Below are positions 1 through 7,934 of a DNA stretch of 64,000 nucleotides, in pieces. Made by a program: the position numbers and the translations under genes. Position 1 is the first letter of the stretch, and every line of letters begins with the position of its first letter. The notes below the pieces were generated by a model that worked only from the letters and a program-made list of their open reading frames with translations, was not told the origin of the DNA and did not search any database. The stretch covers positions 62,001-126,000 of the forward strand of contig JAJDUJ010000026.1 in the NCBI GenBank assembly GCA_022826705.1, given 5' to 3'. The DNA is from Acidimicrobiia bacterium (GTDB taxonomy: Bacteria; Actinomycetota; Acidimicrobiia; Acidimicrobiales; Bin134).

Positions 1-97
1 ATGAGTCCTTCTGAACCGCGATGAGATCGGGCAGGGGAAGAACATCCTCCAGGTTTCCGAAGGAGTAGCGGTCGCGGGTCGCCGTTCGGGGGGCCAA
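1..97 (-). CDS. rpoB: RNA polymerase beta subunit, N-terminal fragment (cut by window edge)
   Basis: Only the first 32 codons are present; the gene runs out of the window at position 1. The minus strand reads TTG-Ala-Pro-Arg and then RDRYSFGNLEDVLPLPDLIA, the typical start of actinobacterial RpoB (family knowledge). The TTG at 97 is chosen because AGGAG (104-108 on the opposite strand) lies six bases before it and no ATG or GTG fits. The position after rplL is the standard rplJ-rplL-rpoB order. The 221-bp gap to rplL holds a small inverted repeat (ACGGGA 164-169, TCCCGT 178-183) that could be a processing or attenuation hairpin. Confidence 0.9.
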   Translation of the reverse strand, partial: MAPRTATRDRYSFGNLEDVLPLPDLIAVQKDS

Positions 98-318
98 GGT
101 GAGCTCCTGAGGTGGTGTGGTGGATGGGCAACGCCGGTATGCTGCCTGAATCCCTGAACGTCAACGGGACGACGGAATCCCGTAAACGCGGCCGCGACAA
201 GGGAGAAGGCGTGGCCGGGGAGACGAGCGAGCGGGTATCAAGGAATGATACGCGGCGCGGGCATGGTTTACAAGCCAAGCCCGACATGATTTTTGCTGGT
301 GACTGGGCTGTTGGCGAG

Positions 319-714
319 CTACTTGAGCTCGACAGCCCCACCTGCGGCTTCGATGAGTTCCTTGGCCTTTTCGGCGTCCTCCTTGGAGGCCTTCTCCAAG
401 ACGGGCTTGGGGGCGTTGTCCACCAGCTCTTTGGCGTCTTTGAGGCCCAGGTTGGTGAGGGTGCGCACCTCTTTGATGACCTGGATCTTCTTTTCGCCCG
501 CGCTGGTCAGGACCACGTCGAATTCGTTCTGCTCCTCAGCAGCGCCTCCGCCGTCTCCGCCGTCGGCGGCGCCCGGGGCCATCATCATGGGCATGGCTGC
601 GGCAGGGGCCGCCGCCTCTACGTTGAAGCGCTCTTTGAAGGCTTCTTTGAGCTCGGAGAGCTCGAGCACGGTCATGGACCCGATGGAGTCCAGAATCTCG
701 TCAACTTTGGACAT
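319..714 (-). CDS. rplL: 50S ribosomal protein L7/L12
   Basis: 131 residues, the usual length. It forms the dimeric stalk of the large subunit that recruits translation GTPases. An N-terminal dimerisation helix (about 1-30) is followed by an Ala/Pro/Met-rich hinge at about 35-60, here extended by Gly/Asp. The globular domain contains [20 protein letters not shown] and ends GGAVELK. It lies 69 bp downstream of rplJ and just before rpoB, so it is probably cotranscribed with L10 and controlled through the L10 leader. An AAGGA sequence precedes the ATG at a slightly long distance. Confidence 0.98.
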   Translation of the reverse strand: MSKVDEILDSIGSMTVLELSELKEAFKERFNVEAAAPAAAMPMMMAPGAADGGDGGGAAEEQNEFDVVLTSAGEKKIQVIKEVRTLTNLGLKDAKELVDNAPKPVLEKASKEDAEKAKELIEAAGGAVELK

Positions 715-783
715 GGCTGTTTCTCATTCCTTTGTCAGTGGTTAGTGGTTATCGATCGTTTGCGCTGGCGTGATTGAGCGGGG

Positions 784-1362
784 TCATGCGCCGCCGCCCT
801 TCTCGCTCAGCGACTCCAGCAGTCCGGCCGTCTCGACCAGCGGGGCGTCCAGGAGGCCTGCCATCTCCACCAGCGGCGCTTCCAGCAGCCCGGCCATCTC
901 GGTCAAGGGGGCTTCCAGCAGCCCGACGATCTCAGCCAGAATCTCGTCTCGGGTGCCCAGTTTGGACAGGGCGCTCACCTCGTCGGATGAGAGCACCTGA
1001 CCGTCGAGCACCCCTCCCTTGATCGACAGGAAGCTGGAGTCTTCGGCGTACTGGCACAGGGCCTTGGCCAACGACACCGCGTCGCCGGGGGTGCCGTCTT
1101 CTCGGTTGCCGACGAAAGCCAGCGCAGTGGGGCCCACCAGCATCTCGTCCAAGTCGAGGTTCAGCTCGCGGGCCGCGAAACGGGTGAGGGTGTTCTTGTA
1201 CACCTTGTATTCGCCGCCGGCCTCGCGCAGCTGGCGGCGCAGATCGGCCAAGGCCGGCACGTCAAGGCCGCGGTAGTCGGTGAGGACCACCGCCTCGGTG
1301 GAGGAGATGCGGTCGCGCACCTCGTCCACGACAGCCACTTTCTCGGGGCGGGGATTTTCCAT
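784..1362 (-). CDS. rplJ: 50S ribosomal protein L10 with repeated C-terminal stalk helix
   Basis: 192 residues. L10 anchors the L7/L12 dimers to the ribosome. The N-terminal ribosome-binding domain is normal (VLTDYRGLDVPALADLRRQL at about 27-46; YKVYKNTLTRFA at about 52-63). The C-terminal helix is unusual. Residues 144-187 are four tandem 11-residue units of the form EMAGLLEAPLV, also visible as 33-bp DNA repeats at about 802-933. In known structures each L7/L12 dimer binds roughly one ten-residue segment of this helix, so the repeats may set how many dimers are bound (inference). The ATG is at 1362, downstream of the L10 leader. Confidence 0.97.
   Translation of the reverse strand: MENPRPEKVAVVDEVRDRISSTEAVVLTDYRGLDVPALADLRRQLREAGGEYKVYKNTLTRFAARELNLDLDEMLVGPTALAFVGNREDGTPGDAVSLAKALCQYAEDSSFLSIKGGVLDGQVLSSDEVSALSKLGTRDEILAEIVGLLEAPLTEMAGLLEAPLVEMAGLLDAPLVETAGLLESLSEKGGGA
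802..933 (-). repeat. four 33-bp tandem repeats inside rplJ
   Basis: Each unit encodes an 11-residue stretch around AGLLEAPLVE. The first three are nearly identical in protein and similar in DNA; the fourth (ETAGLLESLSE) is more diverged. They form the L7/L12-binding helix of L10. Confidence 0.85.
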
Positions 1363-1561
1363 CAGCTTGCTGAACCTTCCGCAAAAACCAGCAATGGGGC
1401 GCCGCTAACGTGCGAACGCCCCACGAGTTTCGGGAGGGTTCACCTCGTCAGGCCGGCCAACGACTCGGTGGGAACCGAGTGTCAGCCGATTAAGCGGTGC
1501 GGGGCACTGCGCCTGATGTCTGCGGCAAATCGATTATTTGTGAGCGACAAAAGGTACCAAA
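1363..1561 (-). promoter_or_regulatory. L10 leader region with terminator-like hairpin
   Basis: A 199-bp untranslated stretch separates rplA from rplJ in an otherwise tightly packed operon, the place where autoregulatory L10 leaders occur. On the minus strand CCGCAGACATCAGGCGC (about 1509-1525) resembles the L10-binding internal loop. Next to rplJ, GGGGCG and CGCCCC (1417-1422 and 1396-1401) form a perfect 6-bp stem followed after eight bases by TTTTT, a weak attenuator. L10/L7-L12 feedback through such leaders is established for the family; the exact fold here is inferred by eye. Confidence 0.6.
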
Positions 1562-2263
1562 TCAGTTGCTGGCGCCCAAGTCGGCGGGATCCAGCCGGAC
1601 GCTGGGTCCCATGGTGGAGGAGATGGCGACCTTGCGTATATATCGGCCCTTGAGGGCTGCGGGCTTGGCCCGATTGATCTCCTCCATGACGGCGCGGATG
1701 TTGGCCACCAAGGCATCGGCCTCGAAGCTGACCTTGCCCACCGGAACGTGGACATTGCCCTGGCGGTCGGTGCGGTATTCCACCTTGCCGCTCTTGAACT
1801 CGCCCACTGCCTTGGCCACGTCGTCGGTAACCGTGCCGGTCTTCGGGTTGGGCATGAGACCTCGTGGGCCCAGGACCTTTCCAAGCCTTCCCACCACCGG
1901 CATCATGTCGGGGGTGGCGATGGCCACGTCGAAGTCCATCTGGCCGGCCTGTACCTGCTCGGCGAGATCGTCGGCGCCCACCACGTCGGCCCCGGCCTCG
2001 CTGGCCTGCGCAGCCGCTTCGCCCTGGGCGAACACCGCCACCCGGACGTCGGTGCCGGTGCCCGAGGGCAGGCTGACTGTTCCCCGGATCATCTGCTCGG
2101 CCTTGCGGGGATCAACCCCCAGACGGGCGGCGAGCTCCAAGGTCTCGTCGAATTTTGCCGCGGCCAAGCTCTTCACCAGCTCGACACCCTCTTGGGCGGT
2201 GTGCGGGTGTTGCTTGTCGTAGCGCTGGGCGGCATCGCTGTACCGCTTGCCATTCTTCGCCAT
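1562..2263 (-). CDS. rplA: 50S ribosomal protein L1
   Basis: 233 residues, normal for bacterial L1, which binds 23S rRNA at the L1 stalk and assists E-site tRNA release. The motif [20 protein letters not shown] and the ending [11 protein letters not shown] are diagnostic. The ATG at 2263 ([10 protein letters not shown]) is chosen because L1 proteins begin this way and AGGAAAGG lies upstream. An open frame continues further 5' into rplK but is not L1-like. It lies 14 bp after rplK in the same operon. Confidence 0.97.
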   Translation of the reverse strand: MAKNGKRYSDAAQRYDKQHPHTAQEGVELVKSLAAAKFDETLELAARLGVDPRKAEQMIRGTVSLPSGTGTDVRVAVFAQGEAAAQASEAGADVVGADDLAEQVQAGQMDFDVAIATPDMMPVVGRLGKVLGPRGLMPNPKTGTVTDDVAKAVGEFKSGKVEYRTDRQGNVHVPVGKVSFEADALVANIRAVMEEINRAKPAALKGRYIRKVAISSTMGPSVRLDPADLGASN

Positions 2264-2277
2264 GTCGGATCCCTTTC

Positions 2278-2703
2278 CTACTCCACCGTGATGCCCATGC
2301 TGCGGGCAGTTCCAGCCACTTGCAGCTTGGCTTGCTCGAGGTCGTCGGTGTTGAGGTCGGGCATCTTGATCTTGGCGATCTCCGCACACTGGGCGTCGGT
2401 GATGGTGCCGACCAATTCGCGGCCCGGCTCCATTGATCCTTTTTCCAGACTGGCCGCCTCGCGAATCAAAAACGAGGTGGGCGGGGTCTTGGTTATGAAG
2501 GTGAACGTCCGGTCTTCGTAGATGGTGATCTCCACCGGGATGATCTGGCCCCGCTTGTCCTCGGTCTTGGCGTTGTAGTCCCGGCAGAAGTCCATGATGG
2601 CCACGCCGTGGGGGCCGAGCGCAGTGCCCACCGGGGGTGCCGGGGTGGCCTGGCCGGCCGGAATCTGGATTTTGATGGTGGTGGCTACCTTCTTTTGAGC
2701 CAT
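2278..2703 (-). CDS. rplK: 50S ribosomal protein L11
   Basis: 141 residues, the usual size. L11 binds 23S rRNA in the GTPase-associated centre. The start [20 protein letters not shown] and the internal [12 protein letters not shown] are conserved family features. The ATG at 2703 is preferred over an upstream in-frame ATG because it gives the canonical N-terminus. It follows nusG by 61 bp and precedes rplA, the standard order nusG-rplK-rplA. Confidence 0.98.
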   Translation of the reverse strand: MAQKKVATTIKIQIPAGQATPAPPVGTALGPHGVAIMDFCRDYNAKTEDKRGQIIPVEITIYEDRTFTFITKTPPTSFLIREAASLEKGSMEPGRELVGTITDAQCAEIAKIKMPDLNTDDLEQAKLQVAGTARSMGITVE

Positions 2704-2764
2704 GACTGTGCCCCTTCTGGCTAGGTCGTCTGCTGCTTGGCGACTTGAGAGAGCTTGAATCTTC

Positions 2765-3613
2765 TTACAATTTGGCCACTTGGGAGAACTCAAGCTCGAC
2801 GGGGGTCTCCCGGCCGAAGATGTTGACCAACACCTTCACCTTGAGCTGGTCCTCGTTGATCTCGGCCACCTCACCGGAGAAGTCGGCGAATGGACCTTCT
2901 TTGACCCGGATGGTCTCGCCCACCTCGTAGAGAAGGCGGGGCTTGGTGCGGCGGACAGTCTGCTCGCCGTCGGTCTTGACCTGGAGGAAGTTCTCCACGT
3001 CCTTGCGCTTGAGGGCAGAGGGCTTGCTGCCCCGGCGACCATGGCCCACAAAGCCGGTCACGCCGGGAGTGTTGCGGATCACATCCCAGGAGATGTCGTT
3101 CATCTCGGCTCGGACCAGCAGATAGCCGGGGAACATCTTCTTCTTGGTGGTGACCTTCTTGCCGGCCTTGAACTCCACCACGTCTTCCATGGGGATGACG
3201 GTTTCGTGAATGTGGCTCTCCATGTCCATGGTCTTGCGGCGGGCTTCGATGTTCTGCTGGACCTTGTTCTCATAGCCCGACTGGGTATGGACCACATACC
3301 ACTTCCCGGGCATGTCGTAGGGGCTGATGGTTTCGACTTCTTCTTCGGCCTTCTCATAGACCAGGTCTTCGGCGTCGATTACCTCGGCTGCATCTTCTGG
3401 CAGGGCAGCATCGTCAAGAAAACTGTCGCCAACTGGGTCGGGGACCTCGGGTTCGGGTTGGGTGCCCGGCCCGGTGGGCAGCAATGCGGCCGCGGCCTCA
3501 GCGGGGTCAACCGGCGTGGCGGCGTCGACCGTCTCGGACTCCGAGTCGGGCGCATCGGCGGTGGTGGTGGGGAAGAGGTCAGTCATTTCGGTTTCGTCTA
3601 CCTCGGGACTCAT
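2765..3613 (-). CDS. nusG: transcription termination/antitermination factor NusG
   Basis: 282 residues. NusG couples RNA polymerase to ribosomes or Rho. The NGN domain starts near residue 105 ([20 protein letters not shown]). A C-terminal KOW domain ([16 protein letters not shown]) ends the protein. A long acidic N-terminal extension of about 100 residues, rich in Asp, Glu and Pro, matches the extensions known in actinobacterial NusG. The ATG at 3613 overlaps the secE stop as ATGA, supporting this start; an ATG nine codons later (3586) is possible. It belongs to the secE-nusG-rplK-rplA operon. Confidence 0.95.
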   Translation of the reverse strand: MSPEVDETEMTDLFPTTTADAPDSESETVDAATPVDPAEAAAALLPTGPGTQPEPEVPDPVGDSFLDDAALPEDAAEVIDAEDLVYEKAEEEVETISPYDMPGKWYVVHTQSGYENKVQQNIEARRKTMDMESHIHETVIPMEDVVEFKAGKKVTTKKKMFPGYLLVRAEMNDISWDVIRNTPGVTGFVGHGRRGSKPSALKRKDVENFLQVKTDGEQTVRRTKPRLLYEVGETIRVKEGPFADFSGEVAEINEDQLKVKVLVNIFGRETPVELEFSQVAKL

Positions 3614-3915
3614 CGATCGAACAACTTCAAGATGGCTTCGCTGAAGCCCCAGTCGAGCAGGCCGATGGCCGTGGTGAGCAGCACCAGCACCACCAGCACC
3701 ACGATGGAGTAGTTGACGACTTCCTCGCGCCGGGGCCACGACACCTTGCGGAGTTCACCGCGCACCTCGCGCAGGAACTGGGCCGGTCCTACTCGCTCTT
3801 CGCCGGGGCGGGGCTGATTACGAGGCTGGCGGCGGTCGCGGACCGGGGTGCCTTCCTCGTCGACAAAGCCCTGCTTCTTGGCGATCCTCTTCTGTTGTCG
3901 GTTCAGGTCGGTCAT
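3610..3915 (-). CDS. secE: preprotein translocase subunit SecE
   Basis: 101 residues. SecE is the small membrane subunit that stabilises SecY. The charged amphipathic segment FLREVRGELRKVSWPRREEV is the diagnostic family motif, and it precedes one transmembrane helix (VVLVVLVLLTTAIGLL). The N-terminal part is a basic extension typical of high-GC actinobacteria. The ATG at 3915 (MTDLNRQQ) is chosen over an upstream in-frame start that would run into tRNA-Trp. The stop overlaps the nusG start. Confidence 0.95.
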   Translation of the reverse strand: MTDLNRQQKRIAKKQGFVDEEGTPVRDRRQPRNQPRPGEERVGPAQFLREVRGELRKVSWPRREEVVNYSIVVLVVLVLLTTAIGLLDWGFSEAILKLFDR

Positions 3916-3960
3916 GCTGACTCCAGTGCACCCGGCACTAGGGAGACGGGCTTGCTTGCG

Positions 3961-4033
3961 CAGGGCAGGAGGGACTCGAACCCCCAACCGCCGGTTTTGG
4001 AGACCGGTGCTCTACCAATTGAGCCACTGCCCT
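3961..4033 (-). tRNA. tRNA-Trp (anticodon CCA)
   Basis: The cloverleaf is complete on the minus strand. The acceptor AGGGCAG pairs with CTGCCCT, the anticodon stem CCGGT/ACCGG holds the loop CTCCAAA with anticodon CCA, and the T-arm is GGGGG TTCGAGT CCCTC. No CCA tail is encoded. tRNA-Trp just upstream of secE-nusG is a conserved arrangement. Confidence 0.97.
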
Positions 4034-4079
4034 TCGTTCGTTAGGGGCAAGACAAGGCTACAGCGCCGGCCGGGGCCAT

Positions 4080-4161
4080 CCCAATACGAAATCGCGCGCC
4101 TTACTTCGACAGGAGCAGTCGGAGTTATGGATGCCGATAGAAGTCAACCCAATACGAAATC
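4080..4161. repeat. 14-bp direct repeat between tRNA-Trp and the sigma-linked small gene
   Basis: CCCAATACGAAATC occurs at 4080-4093 and again, identically, at 4148-4161, 68 bp apart. The interval lies upstream of tRNA-Trp on the minus strand. It may carry promoter or regulator sites, but no consensus is recognised. Confidence 0.6.
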
Positions 4162-4176
4162 AAGCGGGAAGGACGA

Positions 4177-4362
4177 CTACCGGCGGACTCGACGGCGGAA
4201 GAGGACGGTGATAACCGCCAGGGTGGTGGCGGCCAGGAAGCGCCGGATGAGCTGTCGGCGCCGGTCGTATTGGTCGAGCCGGGCCATGACCTTCCACACC
4301 AGGGTGGGGGGCGCCTCGGCTGGGGGACGGTGGTCGAATGACCTGGTGGCGTCATTGATCAT
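4177..4362 (-). CDS. small membrane-anchored protein coupled to ECF sigma factor
   Basis: 61 residues. The ATG overlaps the sigma-factor stop as ATGA, so it is probably translationally coupled. The N-terminal two thirds are soluble (VWKVMARLDQYDRRRQLIRR). A short hydrophobic stretch (FLAATTLAVITVLF, about 43-56) flanked by arginines suggests a marginal membrane helix with an Arg-rich tail. The position directly after an ECF sigma gene is where an anti-sigma factor usually sits, but the HxxxCxxC zinc motif of common anti-sigma domains is absent and the protein is much shorter. A role in controlling the sigma factor is inference only. Confidence 0.55.
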   Translation of the reverse strand: MINDATRSFDHRPPAEAPPTLVWKVMARLDQYDRRRQLIRRFLAATTLAVITVLFRRRVRR

Positions 4363-4943
4363 GAGGCCGCCTCGTCTTGCTGTCCTTGGTCCGGGAGCGC
4401 GGCTTGATCGGCGCCGAACTCAGTTGTGCGTTGCAACACGGTACGAAGCCGCTGACGGGCCCGATGGAGCCGGACCTTGGCCGCAGAGGTGGTGATGCCC
4501 AACTCGGCGGCGATCTCACTGTGAGAGAGGTCGTGCAGATCACGAAGCACCACCACCTGGCGCAACCGCTCGGGCAGCGCCCGTATCGCTCGGTCGATGT
4601 GGTGGCGCAGGACGGCGGCCTCGGCTCGCAGGCTCGGGTCCTGCTCGGGCCGCAGATCGACGATGGGGACGTCGTCGCTCAGTTCCTCAGTGCGTTGGCG
4701 GGTTCGGCGGCTCAAATGGGTGGACGCGCAGTTGCTGGTAATGCGGTACATCCATGTGGAGAAACTGGAGTCGCCCCGGAAGCGGCGAATCGCCCGGTAG
4801 GCCCGGACATAGGCGTCTTGCACCACATCGCCCGCGTCCTCCCGGTTGCCGGTGAGCCGATAGGCCAAAGCGTAGATGTCTCGGTAGGTGGCCCGGACCA
4901 GCTCGTTGAACGCGTCGCGGTCGCCTCGGCGGGCGGCTTCCAC
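4359..4943 (-). CDS. ECF-type RNA polymerase sigma factor
   Basis: 194 residues from GTG at 4943. Region 2 is clear (DAFNELVRATYRDIYALAYR, then EDAGDVVQDAYVRAYRAI and FSTWMYRITSN). Region 4 carries a helix-turn-helix (LRDLHDLSHSEIAAELGITT, SAAKVRLHRARQRLR). In-frame codons just upstream read DDAELV, which is family-like, but no ATG or GTG precedes the frame's stop, so the true start may be non-canonical. The C-terminal tail is polar. It sits between tRNA-Met and tRNA-Trp in the translation gene cluster and is followed by the coupled 61-residue protein. The target promoters are unknown. Confidence 0.9.
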   Translation of the reverse strand: MEAARRGDRDAFNELVRATYRDIYALAYRLTGNREDAGDVVQDAYVRAYRAIRRFRGDSSFSTWMYRITSNCASTHLSRRTRQRTEELSDDVPIVDLRPEQDPSLRAEAAVLRHHIDRAIRALPERLRQVVVLRDLHDLSHSEIAAELGITTSAAKVRLHRARQRLRTVLQRTTEFGADQAALPDQGQQDEAAS

Positions 4944-5037
4944 CAGTTCGGCGTCGTCGGGGACGTGCTCGCGAGATGCTGCGGGTTCGATGGAGCCACC
5001 CTATCGCTGGCCCGCAGCGGGGCGAAAGGGTGGGTGG

Positions 5038-5111
5038 TAGCGGCGGCCAGACTCGAACTGGCGACCTCTCGATTATGAGTCGAGCGCTCTTACCGACTGA
5101 GCTACGCCGCC
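5038..5111 (-). tRNA. tRNA-Met (anticodon CAT)
   Basis: The minus strand gives acceptor GGCGGCG/CGCCGCT, D-stem GCTC/GAGC, anticodon stem CTCGA/TCGAG with loop CTCATAA (anticodon CAT), and T-stem GCCAG/CTGGC. The first base pair is G-T rather than the C1-A72 mismatch of initiators, so this is most likely elongator Met; tRNA-Ile2 with a modified CAT anticodon cannot be excluded. CCA is encoded at 5035-5037. Confidence 0.93.
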
Positions 5112-5152
5112 CCGGGGCCCTTCAGCGGCTGGATGCCGCACAAATGGCCCTG

Positions 5153-5225
5153 AGCCTCCTGAGAGAATCGAACTCTCGACCTTTTCCTTACCATGGAAAC
5201 GCTCTGCCGACTGAGCTAAGGAGGC
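5153..5225 (-). tRNA. tRNA-Thr (anticodon GGT)
   Basis: The minus strand folds with acceptor GCCTCCT/AGGAGGC, anticodon stem TTTCC/GGAAA around ATGGTAA (anticodon GGT), and T-arm GAGAG TTCGATT CTCTC. No CCA is encoded. tRNA-Thr followed by tRNA-Met upstream of secE-nusG is common in actinobacteria. Confidence 0.96.
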
Positions 5226-5315
5226 GGGCTGGGAACTCTATCCCTTTGCGACGCCAATATTGCCACTCTGTGCCAGGGGCGGGAAAGCCAGAATTGGGAG
5301 GTGACGAGCGGTACG

Positions 5316-5834
5316 GTGCAGCCGGTGGCGATTCGAGCAGCGAGGCTGTCTGATGCCGAGGGCATTCGGGAGATCGTCAACTACGAGATCCTCAACCGGA
5401 CCAGCATTTTCGAGTTGGAGCCTCGAACCGTGGCTGCCCAGCGCACCTGGCTGCAAGACCGCAGCGGGGTTCACGCGGTGCTGGTGGCCACGCCGGATGA
5501 CGACGATGACACCGTGCTGGGCTTCTCGTCGCTGTCGCCCTTCCATACCCGACCGGCCTACAACACCACGGTGGAGAACTCGGTGTATGTCCACCAGGAC
5601 CATCGCGGCAAAGGCATCGGCCGAGCGCTTTTGGTGGAGATAATCGGACTGGCCCAAACCCACGGGTTCCACACCGTGATCGCCCGAATATCCGGGGGAA
5701 ACGAGGCATCGGTCGCCGTCCACCGCTCCGCTGGATTCGAAATAGCCGGTACCGAGCGCGAAGTGGGCCGCAAATTCGGCCGGTGGATAGACGTAACCGT
5801 GATGCAGCTCATGCTGCAAGACTGGAAGATCTGA
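5316..5834 (+). CDS. GNAT N-acetyltransferase, phosphinothricin-acetyltransferase-like
   Basis: 172 residues from GTG at 5316. It is a single GNAT domain: the acetyl-CoA loop is VHQDHRGKGIGRALL, and the FSSLSPFHTRPAYNTTVENS segment and the HRSAGFEIAGTEREVGRKFG ending resemble the Pat/Bar family, which acetylates phosphinothricin, methionine sulfone or related amines. The GTG at 5316 is preferred to the one at 5301 because AGGTGA (5299-5304) then sits 11 bases upstream instead of overlapping the start. It is divergent from the tRNA genes and convergent with the HNH gene. The substrate is unknown. Confidence 0.85.
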   Translation: MQPVAIRAARLSDAEGIREIVNYEILNRTSIFELEPRTVAAQRTWLQDRSGVHAVLVATPDDDDDTVLGFSSLSPFHTRPAYNTTVENSVYVHQDHRGKGIGRALLVEIIGLAQTHGFHTVIARISGGNEASVAVHRSAGFEIAGTEREVGRKFGRWIDVTVMQLMLQDWKI

Positions 5835-5868
5835 CCTAGCCAGATTTCGTTACTGGTCCCGTATCCGG

Positions 5869-7102
5869 TCAGGCAGCGATCAGTTGTTCAGCGGGCGGCG
5901 GGTGGGTTGTGGGGCTGGGTCGTGCTGGGGGTTTGAGGCGATACCGGCCGTTGACGGTGTCGTGTTCGATGGTGTGGTGGTGTTTGTGGACTTTGGTGTG
6001 GCAGCGGGGGCACAAAAGCACCAGGTTGGTGATGTCGGTGGGTCCGATTTGGTCCCATGGTTGGATGTGGTGGGCATCGCACACCTGTGGTCGGAGGCCG
6101 CAGCCCACGCAGCCCCCGTCTCTCTTGTACAGGGCCAGCTTTTGCGCCTTGGTGACCGCTCTTTGGGCTCTGCCCACATAGGGGGGCTGTCCGTCAGCAG
6201 CGAAGATCATCGGAACGATGTCGGCGTCGCAGGCCAAGCGGTGGATCTCGTCTAGGTCGATTGGGGTGCCGTCGATGAGCCCGGCGCTGGTGAGCCGGCC
6301 CTCGATGGCGTCGTAGTCGGCGGAGACCACCAACACGGTCTTCTGCGGGCGGATCCCGCAGTCGGGTACGCCCGCGGCGGGGTTGGCGTTGTCAGCGGGC
6401 TGTTGGGTTATGAGCGCTACCAAGGCATCCGCGTGGCGCTGCTCGAAGGTGCGGATGGGGTCGAAGGCGATGTCGTCGCCGAGCATCTTGGTGCTCATGG
6501 CGCCCAGAGCGGTCTTGACCCGATCACCGGAGATCGGATCAAGCTCAGTGTGCAAAACGACCATGCCGCCAGCTCCGTCGAACACCTTGGCGGATCGGCG
6601 GGCCCGCTGGCGTTCGGCCCGGCTCATCCCATCGTCGGCGCGGCGCTGGTCTTCGCGAGCGGCGACAGTCTTCTTGAACTCGTCATGGCCCTGCCAGCCG
6701 CCCAAGTCCAACAGCTCTTGTTGGTTTTGTTCGCTCATCGGCGCGCTTGTGCGACTCGGACACCATCCCGGCCTGATCCGCCGAAATGCGACCATCCTGG
6801 ACCGCGCCAAGAATCTGGGGCATGGCCGCGACATCCCGGGCCGTCCTGGCCAGTTGGCGGGCCCGGTAGGCGCTGATGCCGAATTGGTGACACACCGTGG
6901 CAGCCGCACCCGGCCCCTCCAGCTCGCCGTATCGGACAACCAGCCCCATCAGATACCCCTCAGCCCGGCGGCGCAGCAGATCAACCTGTCCCATCAACCC
7001 CAACAGCTCCGAAGCGCCCGCCTCAGAGAAATCCGGAAACTCGAAACCCCCATCAACACTGGAATAAGCGCTGCTTGTGCTGGGATTCAACGTAAATTCC
7101 AT
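5869..7102 (-). pseudogene. DUF222 / HNH endonuclease (13E12-repeat family), frameshifted
   Basis: Two overlapping minus-strand frames together make one DUF222-HNH protein of about 411 residues. The N-terminal half starts at ATG 7102 (MEFTLNPSTSS), carries the DUF222 helices (LMGQVDLLRRRAEGYLMGL) and runs to about 6740. The remainder continues in another frame from about 6738 (SEQNQQELLDLGGWQG) to 5869. It ends in an HNH domain with CVGCGL, CDAHHIQPWDQ, NLVLLCPRCHTKVHKHHH: two Cys pairs and the HH catalytic core. The frame change is at about 6725-6750. Either it is a pseudogene or a base is miscalled; re-initiation at ATG 6738 without a ribosome site is less likely. Such genes are often multicopy and mobile. 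Confidence 0.8.
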
Positions 7103-7192
7103 AAATGAAATTATACCGACCTCAGTGACACAATCCCCCTTGAAAATGATCAGAAAATGCAAAAAAGTAGACACGCGCAGCCATTGGGGGTT

Positions 7193-7208
7193 GGCGGTGT
7201 GAACCGCC
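7193..7208. other. perfect 6-bp inverted repeat
   Basis: GGCGGT GTGA ACCGCC forms a short strong hairpin in the 229-bp gap between the HNH gene and the next plus-strand gene. It has no adjacent T-tract in either direction, so it is not a standard terminator. Nothing else was recognised in the gap. Confidence 0.5.
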
Positions 7209-7331
7209 CTGGTGTGGCCGGAGGGTCTGGATGTCCCCTTGTCCTGATCGCTGTAGGTGCTTCCGGAGGCCCCGGCTAGTTGCTAGCACTTAGTTACATT
7301 GAAGTGTTGCTGAGCGGCGTAGTCTCAAGGC

Positions 7332-7910
7332 ATGGATCCGGCTCTTCAGGAACTAAGTGCCTTGTTATCAGAGGCTGCTGTCCGAAACGCCGCTGCCGCT
7401 GTGGCGGATCGGATTTCTGCGGCGAAGGCGCGGAAGAGGGACAAGGAGACGATCGCGGCCCTAGAGGACATCGTCAATGAGCTGCTTGCTGACAAGTCCG
7501 AATTGGTACGGATCGCTCAGGCTTTCGACGACGAGCTGGTTGCGCAACGGCTGTCAGCGGAAGACGTTAACTTCATCACCGAGAACCTGTTGCCCTTGAT
7601 CCGGCAACTGATGGAGGCGTCAGGACAGGAAGTGCTTGAGCCACAGGTGCTGGATGCGCTCGAGTCGATTCTTGCGGCCGAGACATTGACGATCATGCAG
7701 CTCATCGGCTTCAACTATCGACATGCGATTGGTAAGCCCCTGACTGAGCTCGCAGCAGCGGCGATTGCATCGCGAATGCCTCACGATCAGACGCAGAGCC
7801 TGGATCTTCAACAAGCGCTGGTTGAAAGGGATATCGCCCTGGCTGAACTAGCAGGCGACCCCGATGCATGGGCTCGATTCGTGGAACTCAGACCCAGAGG
7901 CACCCATTAG
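7332..7910 (+). CDS. hypothetical alpha-helical protein
   Basis: 192 residues, not recognised. The composition is Ala, Leu, Glu and Gln rich with heptad-like stretches (ISAAKARKRDKETIAALEDI at about 28-47, then ELVAQRLSAEDVNFITENLL), suggesting a soluble, mostly helical protein with possible coiled-coil parts. There is no signal peptide, membrane helix or obvious catalytic motif. Only AAGG precedes the ATG. It stands alone between a decayed HNH gene and tRNA-Tyr, a typical place for recently acquired DNA. Coding is supported by a long frame without convincing competitors on the other strand. Confidence 0.6.
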   Translation: MDPALQELSALLSEAAVRNAAAAVADRISAAKARKRDKETIAALEDIVNELLADKSELVRIAQAFDDELVAQRLSAEDVNFITENLLPLIRQLMEASGQEVLEPQVLDALESILAAETLTIMQLIGFNYRHAIGKPLTELAAAAIASRMPHDQTQSLDLQQALVERDIALAELAGDPDAWARFVELRPRGTH

Positions 7911-7934
7911 CGGGCTGGGTAATTTTCTGCTGTG

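Noticed and set aside
112..777. Plus-strand frames over rplL and the rpoB-rplL gap
   Set aside because: They are antisense to rplL. The gap itself has no supported gene.
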